Positions 47,141 through 56,333 of a DNA stretch of 64,000 nt are shown here, piece by piece (the first letter of the stretch is position 1; the number at the start of each line of letters is the position of its first letter). Made by a program: the position numbers and the translations under genes. Under the pieces are notes generated by a model that had not been told where the DNA came from, searched no databases, and saw only the letters and a program-made list of their open reading frames with translations. Location of the stretch: assembly GCF_014132355.1 (NCBI RefSeq), contig NZ_BLZO01000057.1:49140-113139 (forward strand), read 5' to 3'. The stretch is from Okeania sp. KiyG1. GTDB lineage: Bacteria > Cyanobacteriota > Cyanobacteriia > Cyanobacteriales > Microcoleaceae.

Positions 47141-47956
47141 ATGTCCCGAACCTACAAAGCAACTGGAATAAATCTTAAAGCTATACCCATAGGCGAATCA
47201 GACCGTTTATTAACGATTTTGACACCAGAATATGGTTTGATTCGAGTAGTGGCACCAGGAGTGAGGAAGCCAAAATCCAAATTGGGCGGCAGAAGTGAAT
47301 TATTTGTCGTAAATCAATTATTAATTTCCCAAGGGCGATCGCTTGATAGAATAAATCAAGCAGAAACTATATTATCCTACGCGGGTCTTAGTCAAAACCT
47401 CGGAAAACTAGCAGCAGGTCAATATCTAGCAGAATTAGTTCTCCATCAAGCCTTAAGCGGACATCCTCAAACAGAACTTTTCTATCTTCTCAGCGAACAT
47501 TTGGAACGTATCGAAAAACTAAAAAATAAAACCGACCGTCTCTGGCATACCCAACTCATATCATATCTCGCTCATGGCATTTATCATCTATTAGCCATAG
47601 AAGGAATTGCTCCCCAAGTACAAATCTGTTGTATTACTGGACGTCCATTACAGCCAAACTTTAATCATCCTAATTGGCAAGTAGGATTTAGTATAGATTC
47701 AGGTGGAGCCATTAAACTTGCCGATAATTCTGTAATTTCATCTTCACAGCAGCAAGTTAGGATGAATACTATGCTAAATGCCAATCAACTTTCACTATTT
47801 CAACAGTTAGCTCAACCTCAGCTCAATGCTCAGGTAGAACTGACTTCTCATCAAGATTGGGTCATCGTTGAAAAACTTTTAAGAAAATATACCCAATATC
47901 ATTTGGGTTACTCTATCCGCTCTGCGGCTCTTATTGATACCTTTTTAAATGGATAA
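47141..47956 (+). CDS. recO: DNA repair protein RecO
   Basis: The protein has 271 residues. The N-terminal OB-fold region (about 1-80) has TGINLKAIPIGESDRLLTIL and APGVRKPKSKLGG. The helical domain contains QYLAELVLHQALSGHPQTELF. The usual zinc cysteines are reduced to ICCITGRPL and no second CxxC is seen, as in other cyanobacterial RecO proteins. RecO with RecR loads RecA onto SSB-coated DNA. The gene is intact. Confidence 0.92.
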   Translation: MSRTYKATGINLKAIPIGESDRLLTILTPEYGLIRVVAPGVRKPKSKLGGRSELFVVNQLLISQGRSLDRINQAETILSYAGLSQNLGKLAAGQYLAELVLHQALSGHPQTELFYLLSEHLERIEKLKNKTDRLWHTQLISYLAHGIYHLLAIEGIAPQVQICCITGRPLQPNFNHPNWQVGFSIDSGGAIKLADNSVISSSQQQVRMNTMLNANQLSLFQQLAQPQLNAQVELTSHQDWVIVEKLLRKYTQYHLGYSIRSAALIDTFLNG

Positions 47957-47984
47957 TTGACAATTGATAATTGATAATTAATCC

Positions 47985-48070
47985 ATTCGGTTTAAAGCCT
48001 CTCCTTTTAAGGTTTATAAATAAATCTGATTTCTTTATATTCAATCCTCTCGGTTTTAACCAGAGGTAAT
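47985..48070. repeat. AATTACCTCT-family repeat
   Basis: The inverted element runs from TTTAAAGCCTCTCCTTTTAA to AACCAGAGGTAATTATCC, filling most of the gap between recO and the MFS gene. Confidence 0.6.
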
Positions 48071-48115
48071 TATCCATTATCCATTGATGAAAATCTATAT
48101 CTCCTTTAATAAAAA

Positions 48116-49504
48116 ATGCAATTGTCTGATTCAGAGTTAAATACAGAAGAAAAACAACAAACACAACCAAAAGTAGATCCTATTTCAGCTACATCCTTAG
48201 CAGACATGGAACCCGAACGTGGACTTTTGCCAGTACTGAAAAATGGTAAATTTTTAATCCTCTGGAGTGGTCAAGTATTTTCCCAACTTGCAGATAAAGT
48301 TTACCTGGTACTGACGATCGCTATTATTGCTAATCAATTCCAAGCAGCAGACCAGACTATAAGTAGATGGGTATCGGCAATTATGATTGCTTTTACTATT
48401 CCTGCGGTGCTATTTGGAGCTGGAGCTGGTGTCTATGTGGATAGGTGGCCGAAAAAGATAGTATTGGTGGCCACAAATTTACTAAGAGGAGGATTAGTTT
48501 TGATTCTGCCACTGATATTGTGGCTGTCTAATGATTTTAATCTGGGCAATTTACCTTTGGGATTTTGCTTAATGTTGCTTTTGACTTTTCTAGTTTCTAC
48601 CCTAACTCAATTTTTTGCCCCTGCTGAACAAGCAGTTATTCCTTTAATTGTGGAAAAGCGACATCTTCTTTCGGCTAATTCTTTATATACAACTACTATG
48701 ATGGCTTCTGTAATTATTGGCTTTGCAGTGGGAGACCCATTATTAGAATTAGCTGATAGTTTAGTAAGCAAAATTGGTATAGGGGAAGCTATAGGTAAAG
48801 AGTTAGTTGTGGGAGGGAGTTACGCGATCGCTGGTTTATTACTAATTTTAATCAAGACTGGGGAACAGAAGGACTTAAGTGAAAAGGAACAACCTCATAT
48901 TTTGGCAGACCTGGGGGATGGCCTAAATTACCTGAAAAATCATCTTCAAGTTCGTAACGCGATTATTCAACAAATCATTTTATTTTCTATTTTTGCAGCT
49001 TTGGCAGTTTTAGCTGTACGTCTGGCAGAGATTATTCCTGGTATGGAGGCTGAAGAATTTGGATTTTTATTAGCTGCTGCGGGTATAGGTATGGCTATAG
49101 GCGCTGGAATAGTCGGTCAACTTGGACATTGGTTATCCCATTTCCAACTCAGTCTCATTGGATCTATAGGAATGGCAATTTCTTTAGTTGGTTTGTCGAT
49201 ATTTAACCAACAGTTGTGGGTGAGTATGGGTTTGATTGGTCTTTTGGGAATGTTTGGTGCAATAGTGGGAGTGCCGATGCAAACTACTGTTCAAGCTGAA
49301 ACACCTGAAGAAATGCGGGGTAAGGTATTTGGTCTCCAGAATAATGCGGTTAATATTGCTCTTAGTTTACCTTTGGCTTTAGCGGGAGTTGCAGAAACTT
49401 TTTTGGGTTTATCGACAGTTCTTCTTGGGTTGGCAGGGGTGGCAATATTAGCAGGTATATTTTTCAGTACCGTTCATAGCTCAACTAATCAAGGCCAGCA
49501 TTGA
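48116..49504 (+). CDS. MFS transporter
   Basis: The 462-residue protein has about twelve hydrophobic segments. After a 40-residue polar start it reads NGKFLILWSGQVFSQLADK, the usual entry helix of the MFS_3/enterobactin-exporter-type group; a VYVDRWPKK loop lies between helices 2 and 3. Substrate is not predictable. The initiating codon is an ATG at 48116 that follows AAATGC-poor DNA; a later in-frame ATG in the polar start is possible. The stop at 49502-49504 is followed by the large tandem array. Confidence 0.88.
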   Translation: MQLSDSELNTEEKQQTQPKVDPISATSLADMEPERGLLPVLKNGKFLILWSGQVFSQLADKVYLVLTIAIIANQFQAADQTISRWVSAIMIAFTIPAVLFGAGAGVYVDRWPKKIVLVATNLLRGGLVLILPLILWLSNDFNLGNLPLGFCLMLLLTFLVSTLTQFFAPAEQAVIPLIVEKRHLLSANSLYTTTMMASVIIGFAVGDPLLELADSLVSKIGIGEAIGKELVVGGSYAIAGLLLILIKTGEQKDLSEKEQPHILADLGDGLNYLKNHLQVRNAIIQQIILFSIFAALAVLAVRLAEIIPGMEAEEFGFLLAAAGIGMAIGAGIVGQLGHWLSHFQLSLIGSIGMAISLVGLSIFNQQLWVSMGLIGLLGMFGAIVGVPMQTTVQAETPEEMRGKVFGLQNNAVNIALSLPLALAGVAETFLGLSTVLLGLAGVAILAGIFFSTVHSSTNQGQH

Positions 49505-49594
49505 GAGTCTTAACAATCAGCGAGCTAATAGACCTTAGTTGAATAGTTCATAAAAATATAGTCAAATACGAATCTTTGGTTGAGAATGTAGTAG

Positions 49595-50945
49595 AAGCTA
49601 AACAAATCCGGAATACTTTTTACCGGGAGCAGATTTTCATTTTGTTCTTTTAATTGTCTATTCTTACATTTAATTTTCGTCGGGGTTACTACCTAGGTTT
49701 TCCATTCCGGAATACTTTTTACCGGGAGCAGATTTTATAGGAGGGGTTACTACCTAGGTTTTCCATTCCGGAATACTTTTTACCGGGAGCAGATTTTCAT
49801 TTTGTTCTTTTAATTGTCTATTCTTACATTTAATTTTAGTCGGGGTTGCCCCTAGCTTTTCCGTTCCGGAACACTTTTTTTTCGGAGCATACTTTAACTG
49901 TCTATTCTTACATTTAATTTTCGTCGGGGTTGTTCTCTAGTTTTTATGTTCCGGAATACTTTTTACCGGGAGCAGATTTTCATGAGCAGACTTTAACTGT
50001 CTATCAGTCATTTAATTTTCGTCGGGGTTGCCCCCTAGCTTTTCCATTCCGGAATACTTTTTACCGGGAGCAGACTTTAACTGTCTATTCTTACATTTAA
50101 TTTTCGTCGGGGTTGGTCTGTAGTTTTTATGTTCCGGAATACTTTTTTTTCGGAGTATATTTTCAAAGATGTTCTTTTATATTGTCTATTCTTACATTTA
50201 ATTTTCGTCGGGGTTGGTCTGTAGTTTTTATGTTCCGGAATACTTTTTTTTCGGAGTATATTTTCAAAGATGTTCTTTTATATTGTCTATTCTTACATTT
50301 AATTTTCGTCGGGGTTGCCCCTAGCTTTTCCGTTCCGGAATACTTTTTTTTCGGAGCAGACTTTAACTGTCTATTCTTACATTTAATTTTCGTCGGGGTT
50401 GGTCTGTAGTTTTTATGTTCCGGAATACTTTTTTCGGAGTATATTTTCAAAGATGTTCTTTTATATTGTCTATTCTTACATTTAATTTTCCTCGGGGTTG
50501 CCCCTAGCTTTTCCGTTCCGGAATACTTTTTTTTCGGAGCAGACTTTAACTGTCTATTCTTACATTTAATTTTCGTCGGGGTTGGTCTGTAGTTTTTATG
50601 TTCCGGAATACTTTTTTTTCGGAGTATATTTTCAAAGATGTTCTTTTATATTGTCTATTCTTACATTTAATTTTCCTCGGGGTTGCCCCTAGCTTTTCCG
50701 TTCCGGAATACTTTTTTTTCGGAGTATATTTTCAAAGATGTTCTTTTATATTGTCTATTCTTACATTTAATTTTCCTCGGGTTGCCCCTAGCTTTTCCGT
50801 TCCGGAATACTTTTTTTTCGGAGCAGACTTTAACTGTCTATTCTTACATTTAATTTTCGTCGGGGTTGGTCTGTAGTTTTTATGTTCCGGAATACTTTTT
50901 TTTCGGAGTATATTTTCAAAGATGTTCTTTTAATTGTCTATAAGA
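49595..50945. repeat. 1.35-kb interspersed tandem array
   Basis: About fifteen units are centred on TTCCGGAATACTTTTTTTTC, spaced 85-105 bp. Two spacer types alternate: one with GGAGTATATTTTCAAAGATG and one with GGAGCAGACTTTAACTGTC. Each is followed by TATTCTTACATTTAATTTTC and GTCGGGGTT, then GGTCTGTAG or GCCCCTAGC. Both strands show open frames 90-98 codons long, made only of the repeat. It separates the MFS gene from hemB and ends against an IS605-type end. Confidence 0.9.
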
Positions 50946-50954
50946 AACAGAAAG

Positions 50955-51018
50955 TCTCTAACAGTGATGCTAGGGAATCCCGCGCTGTCACGCAAGTGCA
51001 GCGTCGGGAGGATGTCAA
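50955..51018 (+). mobile_element. IS200/IS605-type right-end relic
   Basis: The segment GGGAATCCCGCGCTG ... CAGCGTCGGGAGGATGTCAA has the hairpin and terminal ATGTCAA of the right ends at 58714 and 22104. No left end or tnpB is seen; it sits at the border of the tandem array. Confidence 0.65.
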
Positions 51019-51100
51019 TCTTCCAAGATAATCATATTAATAACTTATAGCTGATAGCTGACGGCTGACTGCTGTTTGCGCAGCATTCCGAAGGAAATGC

Positions 51101-52341
<1,241 letters not shown>

Positions 52342-52350
52342 AAAGAAGGG

Positions 52351-53011
52351 AGCTTTGTTGCATGAAAGTATATAACTGCCACACTTGCTTGTGCATATGT
52401 ACTTCATAACGTGCGGAAACTGCTGTTACTATTGGACAATAGTTACATAAAAATTCTGAAACTTTTACCTGTAATAGCTTTGAGGTTTAATCAGTACCAT
52501 CAAAGCATATAGCTGCCACACTTGCTGAGTATATGTACTTCATAACGTGCGGAAACTGCTGTTACTATTGGACAATAGTTACATAAAAATTCTGAAACTT
52601 TTACCTGTAATAGCTTTGAGGTTTAATCAGTACCATCAAAGCATATAGCTGCCACACTTGCTGAGTATATGTACTTCATAACGTGCGGAAACTGCTGTTA
52701 CTATTGGACAATAGTTACATAAAAATTCTGAAACTTTTACCTGTAATAGCTTTGAGGTTTAATCAGTACCATCAAAGCATATAGCTGCCACACTTGCTGA
52801 GTATATGTACTTCATAACGTGCGGAAACTGCTGTTACTATTGGACAATAGTTACATAAAAATTCTGAAACTTTTACCTGTAATAGCTTTGAGGTTTAATC
52901 AGTAGTTCAATAACTATTGGACAATAGATGATATAGAACATCAATCTATAGAAAGAGAGCGATATAGCTGCGGAATGGATGTTAAGAACGCTACTTTCAT
53001 GCAACAAAGCC
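52351..53011. mobile_element. 661-bp MITE with internal 136-bp tandem repeats
   Basis: The left end AGCTTTGTTGCATGAAAGTA and the right end, inverse, differ at one base out of 20. AAAGAAGGG flanks both sides (52342-52350 and 53012-53020), a 9-bp target duplication. Inside are four units of 136-137 bp starting near 52368, 52505, 52641 and 52777, the last three nearly identical. Each contains the palindrome ACTATTGGACAATAGT and the block CATAACGTGCGGAAACTGCT. There is no reading frame of note, so it is non-autonomous. Confidence 0.9.
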
Positions 53012-53020
53012 AAAGAAGGG

Positions 53021-53197
53021 CGGAAAAATCAAGGGACAAATATATCCGACTACCTCCTCTTTACAGTTATCAGTTATCAGTTATTAGTTATCAGTAAAGA
53101 GTTTACAGTTAACAGCCTTTAGTTTTCAGTATTCAGTTAGTTTTTAGTTTTTGTTTCTAGTAACTGTTATAAATAACTATTAACTATTAACTATTAA
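53021..53197. other. short spacer with heptamers
   Basis: TTATCAG units lie at about 53066-53095, followed by degenerate TTAACAGTTA and TAACTATTAACTATT tracts. No gene is seen. Confidence 0.5.
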
Positions 53198-53464
53198 CTA
53201 TATTTTTTGATAGACTACAGTTCTAAAGGAAACTTGATTAGTATTCGGATTATAAAAAGTATAGGTAGCATTTCCCGGCAAACTTCCCACATTACCTACC
53301 CCTATAACCTGACGTAGTTTTGTCAAAGTTTGAGTAGATGATGTTGTCTCAATAGCACCTACTTCAGCTCCCAACTTTGTCACTCCACTACTCACCGAAC
53401 CATTTTCCAACTGATATTGAAAAGCTAAACCAGAGCGACCACAAAATAAAATTAAGATTAGCAA
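53198..53464 (-). pseudogene. C-terminal fragment of a phosphoesterase-like gene
   Basis: The 88 codons after position 53464 match the last third of the protein at 61075-61806: FCGRSGLAFQYQLENGSVSSG, GAEVGAIETTSSTQTL, VIGVGNVGSLPGNATYTFYN. Nucleotide identity is high, which suggests recent copying. It lies directly downstream of the truncated amine oxidase part and probably replaced its true 3' end. Confidence 0.8.
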
Positions 53465-53481
53465 TCTTCTTTAAAACCTTT

Positions 53482-54201
53482 CTAAACTGAATAGGCAGTG
53501 TAAATAGTTTGTAAGGCTCTTTGCACAATATCTTCATCTGAAAGTGCCGATAAAGCTAAAGCTGGGGGCCCCCCATTTAAAACCATAATGATAGGTTCTT
53601 TAATGTATGGATAAAGATTAAACCATTGGTTAAACTGCCCCCGAGGAAGATCGTTTTCTGGAGTTAATATCCAGGTAGTTGATAAATCCCAGAATGGCCG
53701 ATCGAATAACAAATAAACTTTGTCTAAAGTCCCCATTCCGAGTCTATCGATAGCTCGCTGCTTATTTGTGGGCAATACAGGATTGAACTTGATATCTCCT
53801 CTTTTGAGTACACCAAGGGGGACTGTGACCAAAACCGCATCAAAAGATTGATTATTAATTTTCTCAAAACCCAGTGTTACCCCTTTTTGAGTTCTCGAAA
53901 TTTCCTTAACCAGTGTATTCAATTTAATTTTGTAGTCACCCTTGAAAGCTTCCAAAATGCCTGCGTATCCATTTGGGAATATGACATCGGGACCATCATA
54001 GTCGTTCACAAATAGATAAGCCAACTGATTGATTTGATCTTCATTTGTTCCAGCCGTGTGCTGGATACTAACGACATTTTCCAACCATCTTGGGGCATCG
54101 CGGTCTCTAATTTTACGCCCACCACGTCCTCGAATAATGTAATCCTCTTTTTCCGTTTGGATAAGTCGCTGACCTAACCCCTCGGCCAAATCCACAAGGG
54201 G
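53482..54201 (-). pseudogene. amine oxidase, middle part
   Basis: The part reads LVDLAEGLGQRL, DGPDVIFPNGYAGILEAF, AVLVTVPLGVLKRGDIKF, AIDRLGMGTLDKVYLLFDRP and YIKEPIIMVLNGGP, the substrate-domain body of a flavin amine oxidase. It joins perfectly to the part at 55547-56050 if the TnpB element is removed (Gly-Asn-Pro-Leu across the joint). It ends at TIYTAYSV and lacks the usual C-terminal FAD-contact segment, which instead lies near the N-terminus of the upstream part. Confidence 0.85.
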
Positions 54202-54202
54202 G

Positions 54203-55548
54203 TGATTAACTGTTGAATGAAAATTGTAAAAGCGTAGTTGCTATTATAAGAAAAGTGTTGTAATATTAAACAGGTACAGGACTTAAAATGAATTATAGCG
54301 GGTGAATGCGACTTGTTGACAGACATATTATTAACCGAACACATCAGTATTGGCGAGTGTGTGATGAGTTAGCCTTTAAATCAAAAAACTTGTACAACTT
54401 GGCTAACTATTATTGTCGTCAGCATTTTTTCAAGTGTGGAAAAAGTCTAGATTTAACTAAACTGTACCACACCACCAAAGATAGCGATGCCTATAGAGCA
54501 TTACCAACTAAAGTATCAAAACAAATAATAAAATGCTTGGTTGCAACTTGGCGTGGTTATTTTCAGGCAATCACAGAATGGTCAAAACATCCAGAGAAGT
54601 TTTTAGGTAAACCAAAAATACCAAAGTATAAGGACAAAACCAAAGGTAGAAATGTAGTTATATATTCAAAGGAATCAGTCTATAGAGCAAGTCTAAAAGA
54701 TGGTATTTGTCACTTATCAATGAGTGAGATCAAAATACCTGTAGTTGTGGAAACAGTAATCGAAGTCAGGATAGTACCTGCTACTAGCTGCTATATAATT
54801 GAAGTAGTGTATGAAAAAACGAATCAGCCACAAATACACTCAACATATGTAGCCGGAATTGACTTAGGAATTGACAGATTAGTTGCTCTATCTACAAACA
54901 AGCCTGGTGTTAAGCCTATGCTTGTTAACGGGAAGCCACTAAAAAGTGTTAATCAGCTTTACAACAAGCGTAAAGCCAAGTACCAAAGTTATCTCAAAGG
55001 GAACAGAAAAACCAGTCGTAAGATTGAAGCATTAAGTTATCATAGAAATCGTTTTGTGGAGAATTATCTGCATAACACCAGTAAATTAGTTGTCAATTAT
55101 TTAGTGATTAATAATATTGGTACTGTAGTCATAGGAAAAAATGATAACTGGAAACAAAGTGCAAATATAGGCAAAAAAAACAACCAAAATTTCACCCAAA
55201 TACCACATAATAAGTTAATCAAGCAAATTACTTATAAATGTCAGCTAGCAGGAATCAAGGTGATTGAAACAGAGGAAAGCTATACAAGCAAAACATCTGC
55301 CCTTGACCTTGAGAAACCAATTAAACATGAAACTTATGGGGGTAAACGAGTCAAACGTGGTTTATTCAGGAGTAGAACTGGTATAGTCATTAATGCCGAT
55401 ATCAATGGCAGTCTTCAAATAATTAGAAAGAAATTCCCAGGGGCATTTACTGCCGAGGGAATAGTGAGCTGCGCCGTACAGCCAGTATTGGTTAATCCAG
55501 TATCAAGATAAAAGCTGTCACGATTTTCTACAGTTTTTTTCGTACGGT
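54203..55548 (+). mobile_element. TnpB-type IS element (IS200/IS605 group) inside the amine oxidase gene
   Basis: The element lies between flanks ending CCACAAGGGGG and starting TTTCCATTTATCC, placing its borders within one or two bases. Joining the flanks restores the amine oxidase codons Asn-Pro-Leu. There is no tnpA, so it would depend on a transposase in trans. The last 90 bases hold complementary blocks AAAGCTGTC-ACGATTTTCT-ACAG and end CGTACGG; the right-end region is where the guide-type RNA of TnpB elements is encoded. Confidence 0.85.
54306..55511 (+). CDS. tnpB: TnpB, RNA-guided nuclease of IS605-type element
   Basis: The 401-residue protein is full length for the zinc-ribbon-poor TnpB group. 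The RuvC motifs are GIDLGIDRLVAL (first aspartate), the glutamate in IETEESYTSKTS, and INADINGSL (last aspartate). The N-terminus (MRLVDRHIINRTHQYWRVCD, FKSKNLYNLANYY) is complete. TnpB proteins use an RNA from the element's right end to cut DNA next to a short motif. There is no CxxC pair between the last two motifs, as usual for this subgroup. All catalytic residues are present. Confidence 0.93.
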   Translation: MRLVDRHIINRTHQYWRVCDELAFKSKNLYNLANYYCRQHFFKCGKSLDLTKLYHTTKDSDAYRALPTKVSKQIIKCLVATWRGYFQAITEWSKHPEKFLGKPKIPKYKDKTKGRNVVIYSKESVYRASLKDGICHLSMSEIKIPVVVETVIEVRIVPATSCYIIEVVYEKTNQPQIHSTYVAGIDLGIDRLVALSTNKPGVKPMLVNGKPLKSVNQLYNKRKAKYQSYLKGNRKTSRKIEALSYHRNRFVENYLHNTSKLVVNYLVINNIGTVVIGKNDNWKQSANIGKKNNQNFTQIPHNKLIKQITYKCQLAGIKVIETEESYTSKTSALDLEKPIKHETYGGKRVKRGLFRSRTGIVINADINGSLQIIRKKFPGAFTAEGIVSCAVQPVLVNPVSR

Positions 55549-56050
55549 TTCCATTTATCCCATGAATCCAACTAGCTCCCAGTTCCAATGGTACTCCCAG
55601 TCGGTCATCTGTCCATATCCGTCCCCCAATGCGATCGCGTGCTTCAAACACAGTAACTTCTCGACCATTTGTAGAAAGTTTATGTGCTGAAGCAAGGCCA
55701 CTCATTCCCGCACCAATAATTGCAATCCTATCAGCACTACCTTGCAAAATTGAGTTAGCTGCCCGAAGCCCGGATTCGTAGGCAGCATGAACTGTACTGT
55801 TGTGCTTTGGAAAAGTAGCTTCACCAGCAAAAAATATCTTCTTGTCAATGGGCTGCTCCAGGGCACCAATGTCACTGCGCGAAGCTCCCTTTGGGATGTG
55901 TGAATATGAGCCATAAGTGTAGGGATCGCGACTCCAATTGGTTCGGATGTAGCCCAGAAGCTTTTGTTTTTTTGCCTGAAAACTTTGCCAGGGCAAGAAA
56001 TTCAAAAGTAAGCCACTTGTAACTCCATGTAGTAATAATCGTCGATTCAT
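55547..56050 (-). pseudogene. amine oxidase, N-terminal part with permuted C-terminal segment
   Basis: 168 residues precede the TnpB insertion. After a signal-like start (MNRRLLLHGVTSGLLL) come residues 33-101, RTNWSRDPYTYGSYSHIPKG and KIFFAGEAT at 72-79, which in ordinary amine oxidases form the C-terminus. Only then comes the dinucleotide-binding start IAIIGAGMSGLASAHKL (110-126) with FEARDRIGGRIW. Thus the C-terminal FAD-contact segment precedes the N-terminal one. With the TnpB element removed, about 410 residues would form one frame with every expected piece, in permuted order. Confidence 0.85.
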
Positions 56051-56333
56051 TTTTAGCTAGATTTATCAAAAGATCATTAGTTACTTTAGCCTAAATTTGA
56101 TAAACATTAAGTATAGTCAAAAAGTGTTTGGGGAAGGGTAGAGCGATCGCTTATCTGCTATAATTTTCCTTATTTAGATTCCACAAAATTGTCAATCTGT
56201 CGAACTACTGATTAGAGAGCTACAAAAAGTCAGCATTTTCAGCACAGAAGGGCGGAAAAATCAAGGGACAAATATATCCGACGACCTCCTCATTTTTTGG
56301 TGAAAAATTTAACCTTTTCTTCCACTAAATAAG
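56051..56333. repeat. intergenic with a TTAGGG-type repeat fragment
   Basis: 56220-56285 (AAAAAGTCAGCATTTTCAGC, AGAAGGGCGGAAAAATCAAG) is the uninterrupted version of the sequence split by the 661-bp MITE at 52.3 kb. No gene is seen. Confidence 0.55.

Noticed and set aside
50113-50876. Open frames of 92-98 codons on both strands in the tandem array
   Set aside because: Made entirely of the DNA repeat, equally open on both strands, no family resemblance.
52351-53011. CRISPR-like repeats of 136 bp
   Set aside because: The units are contiguous and lie inside an element with inverted ends and a target duplication.
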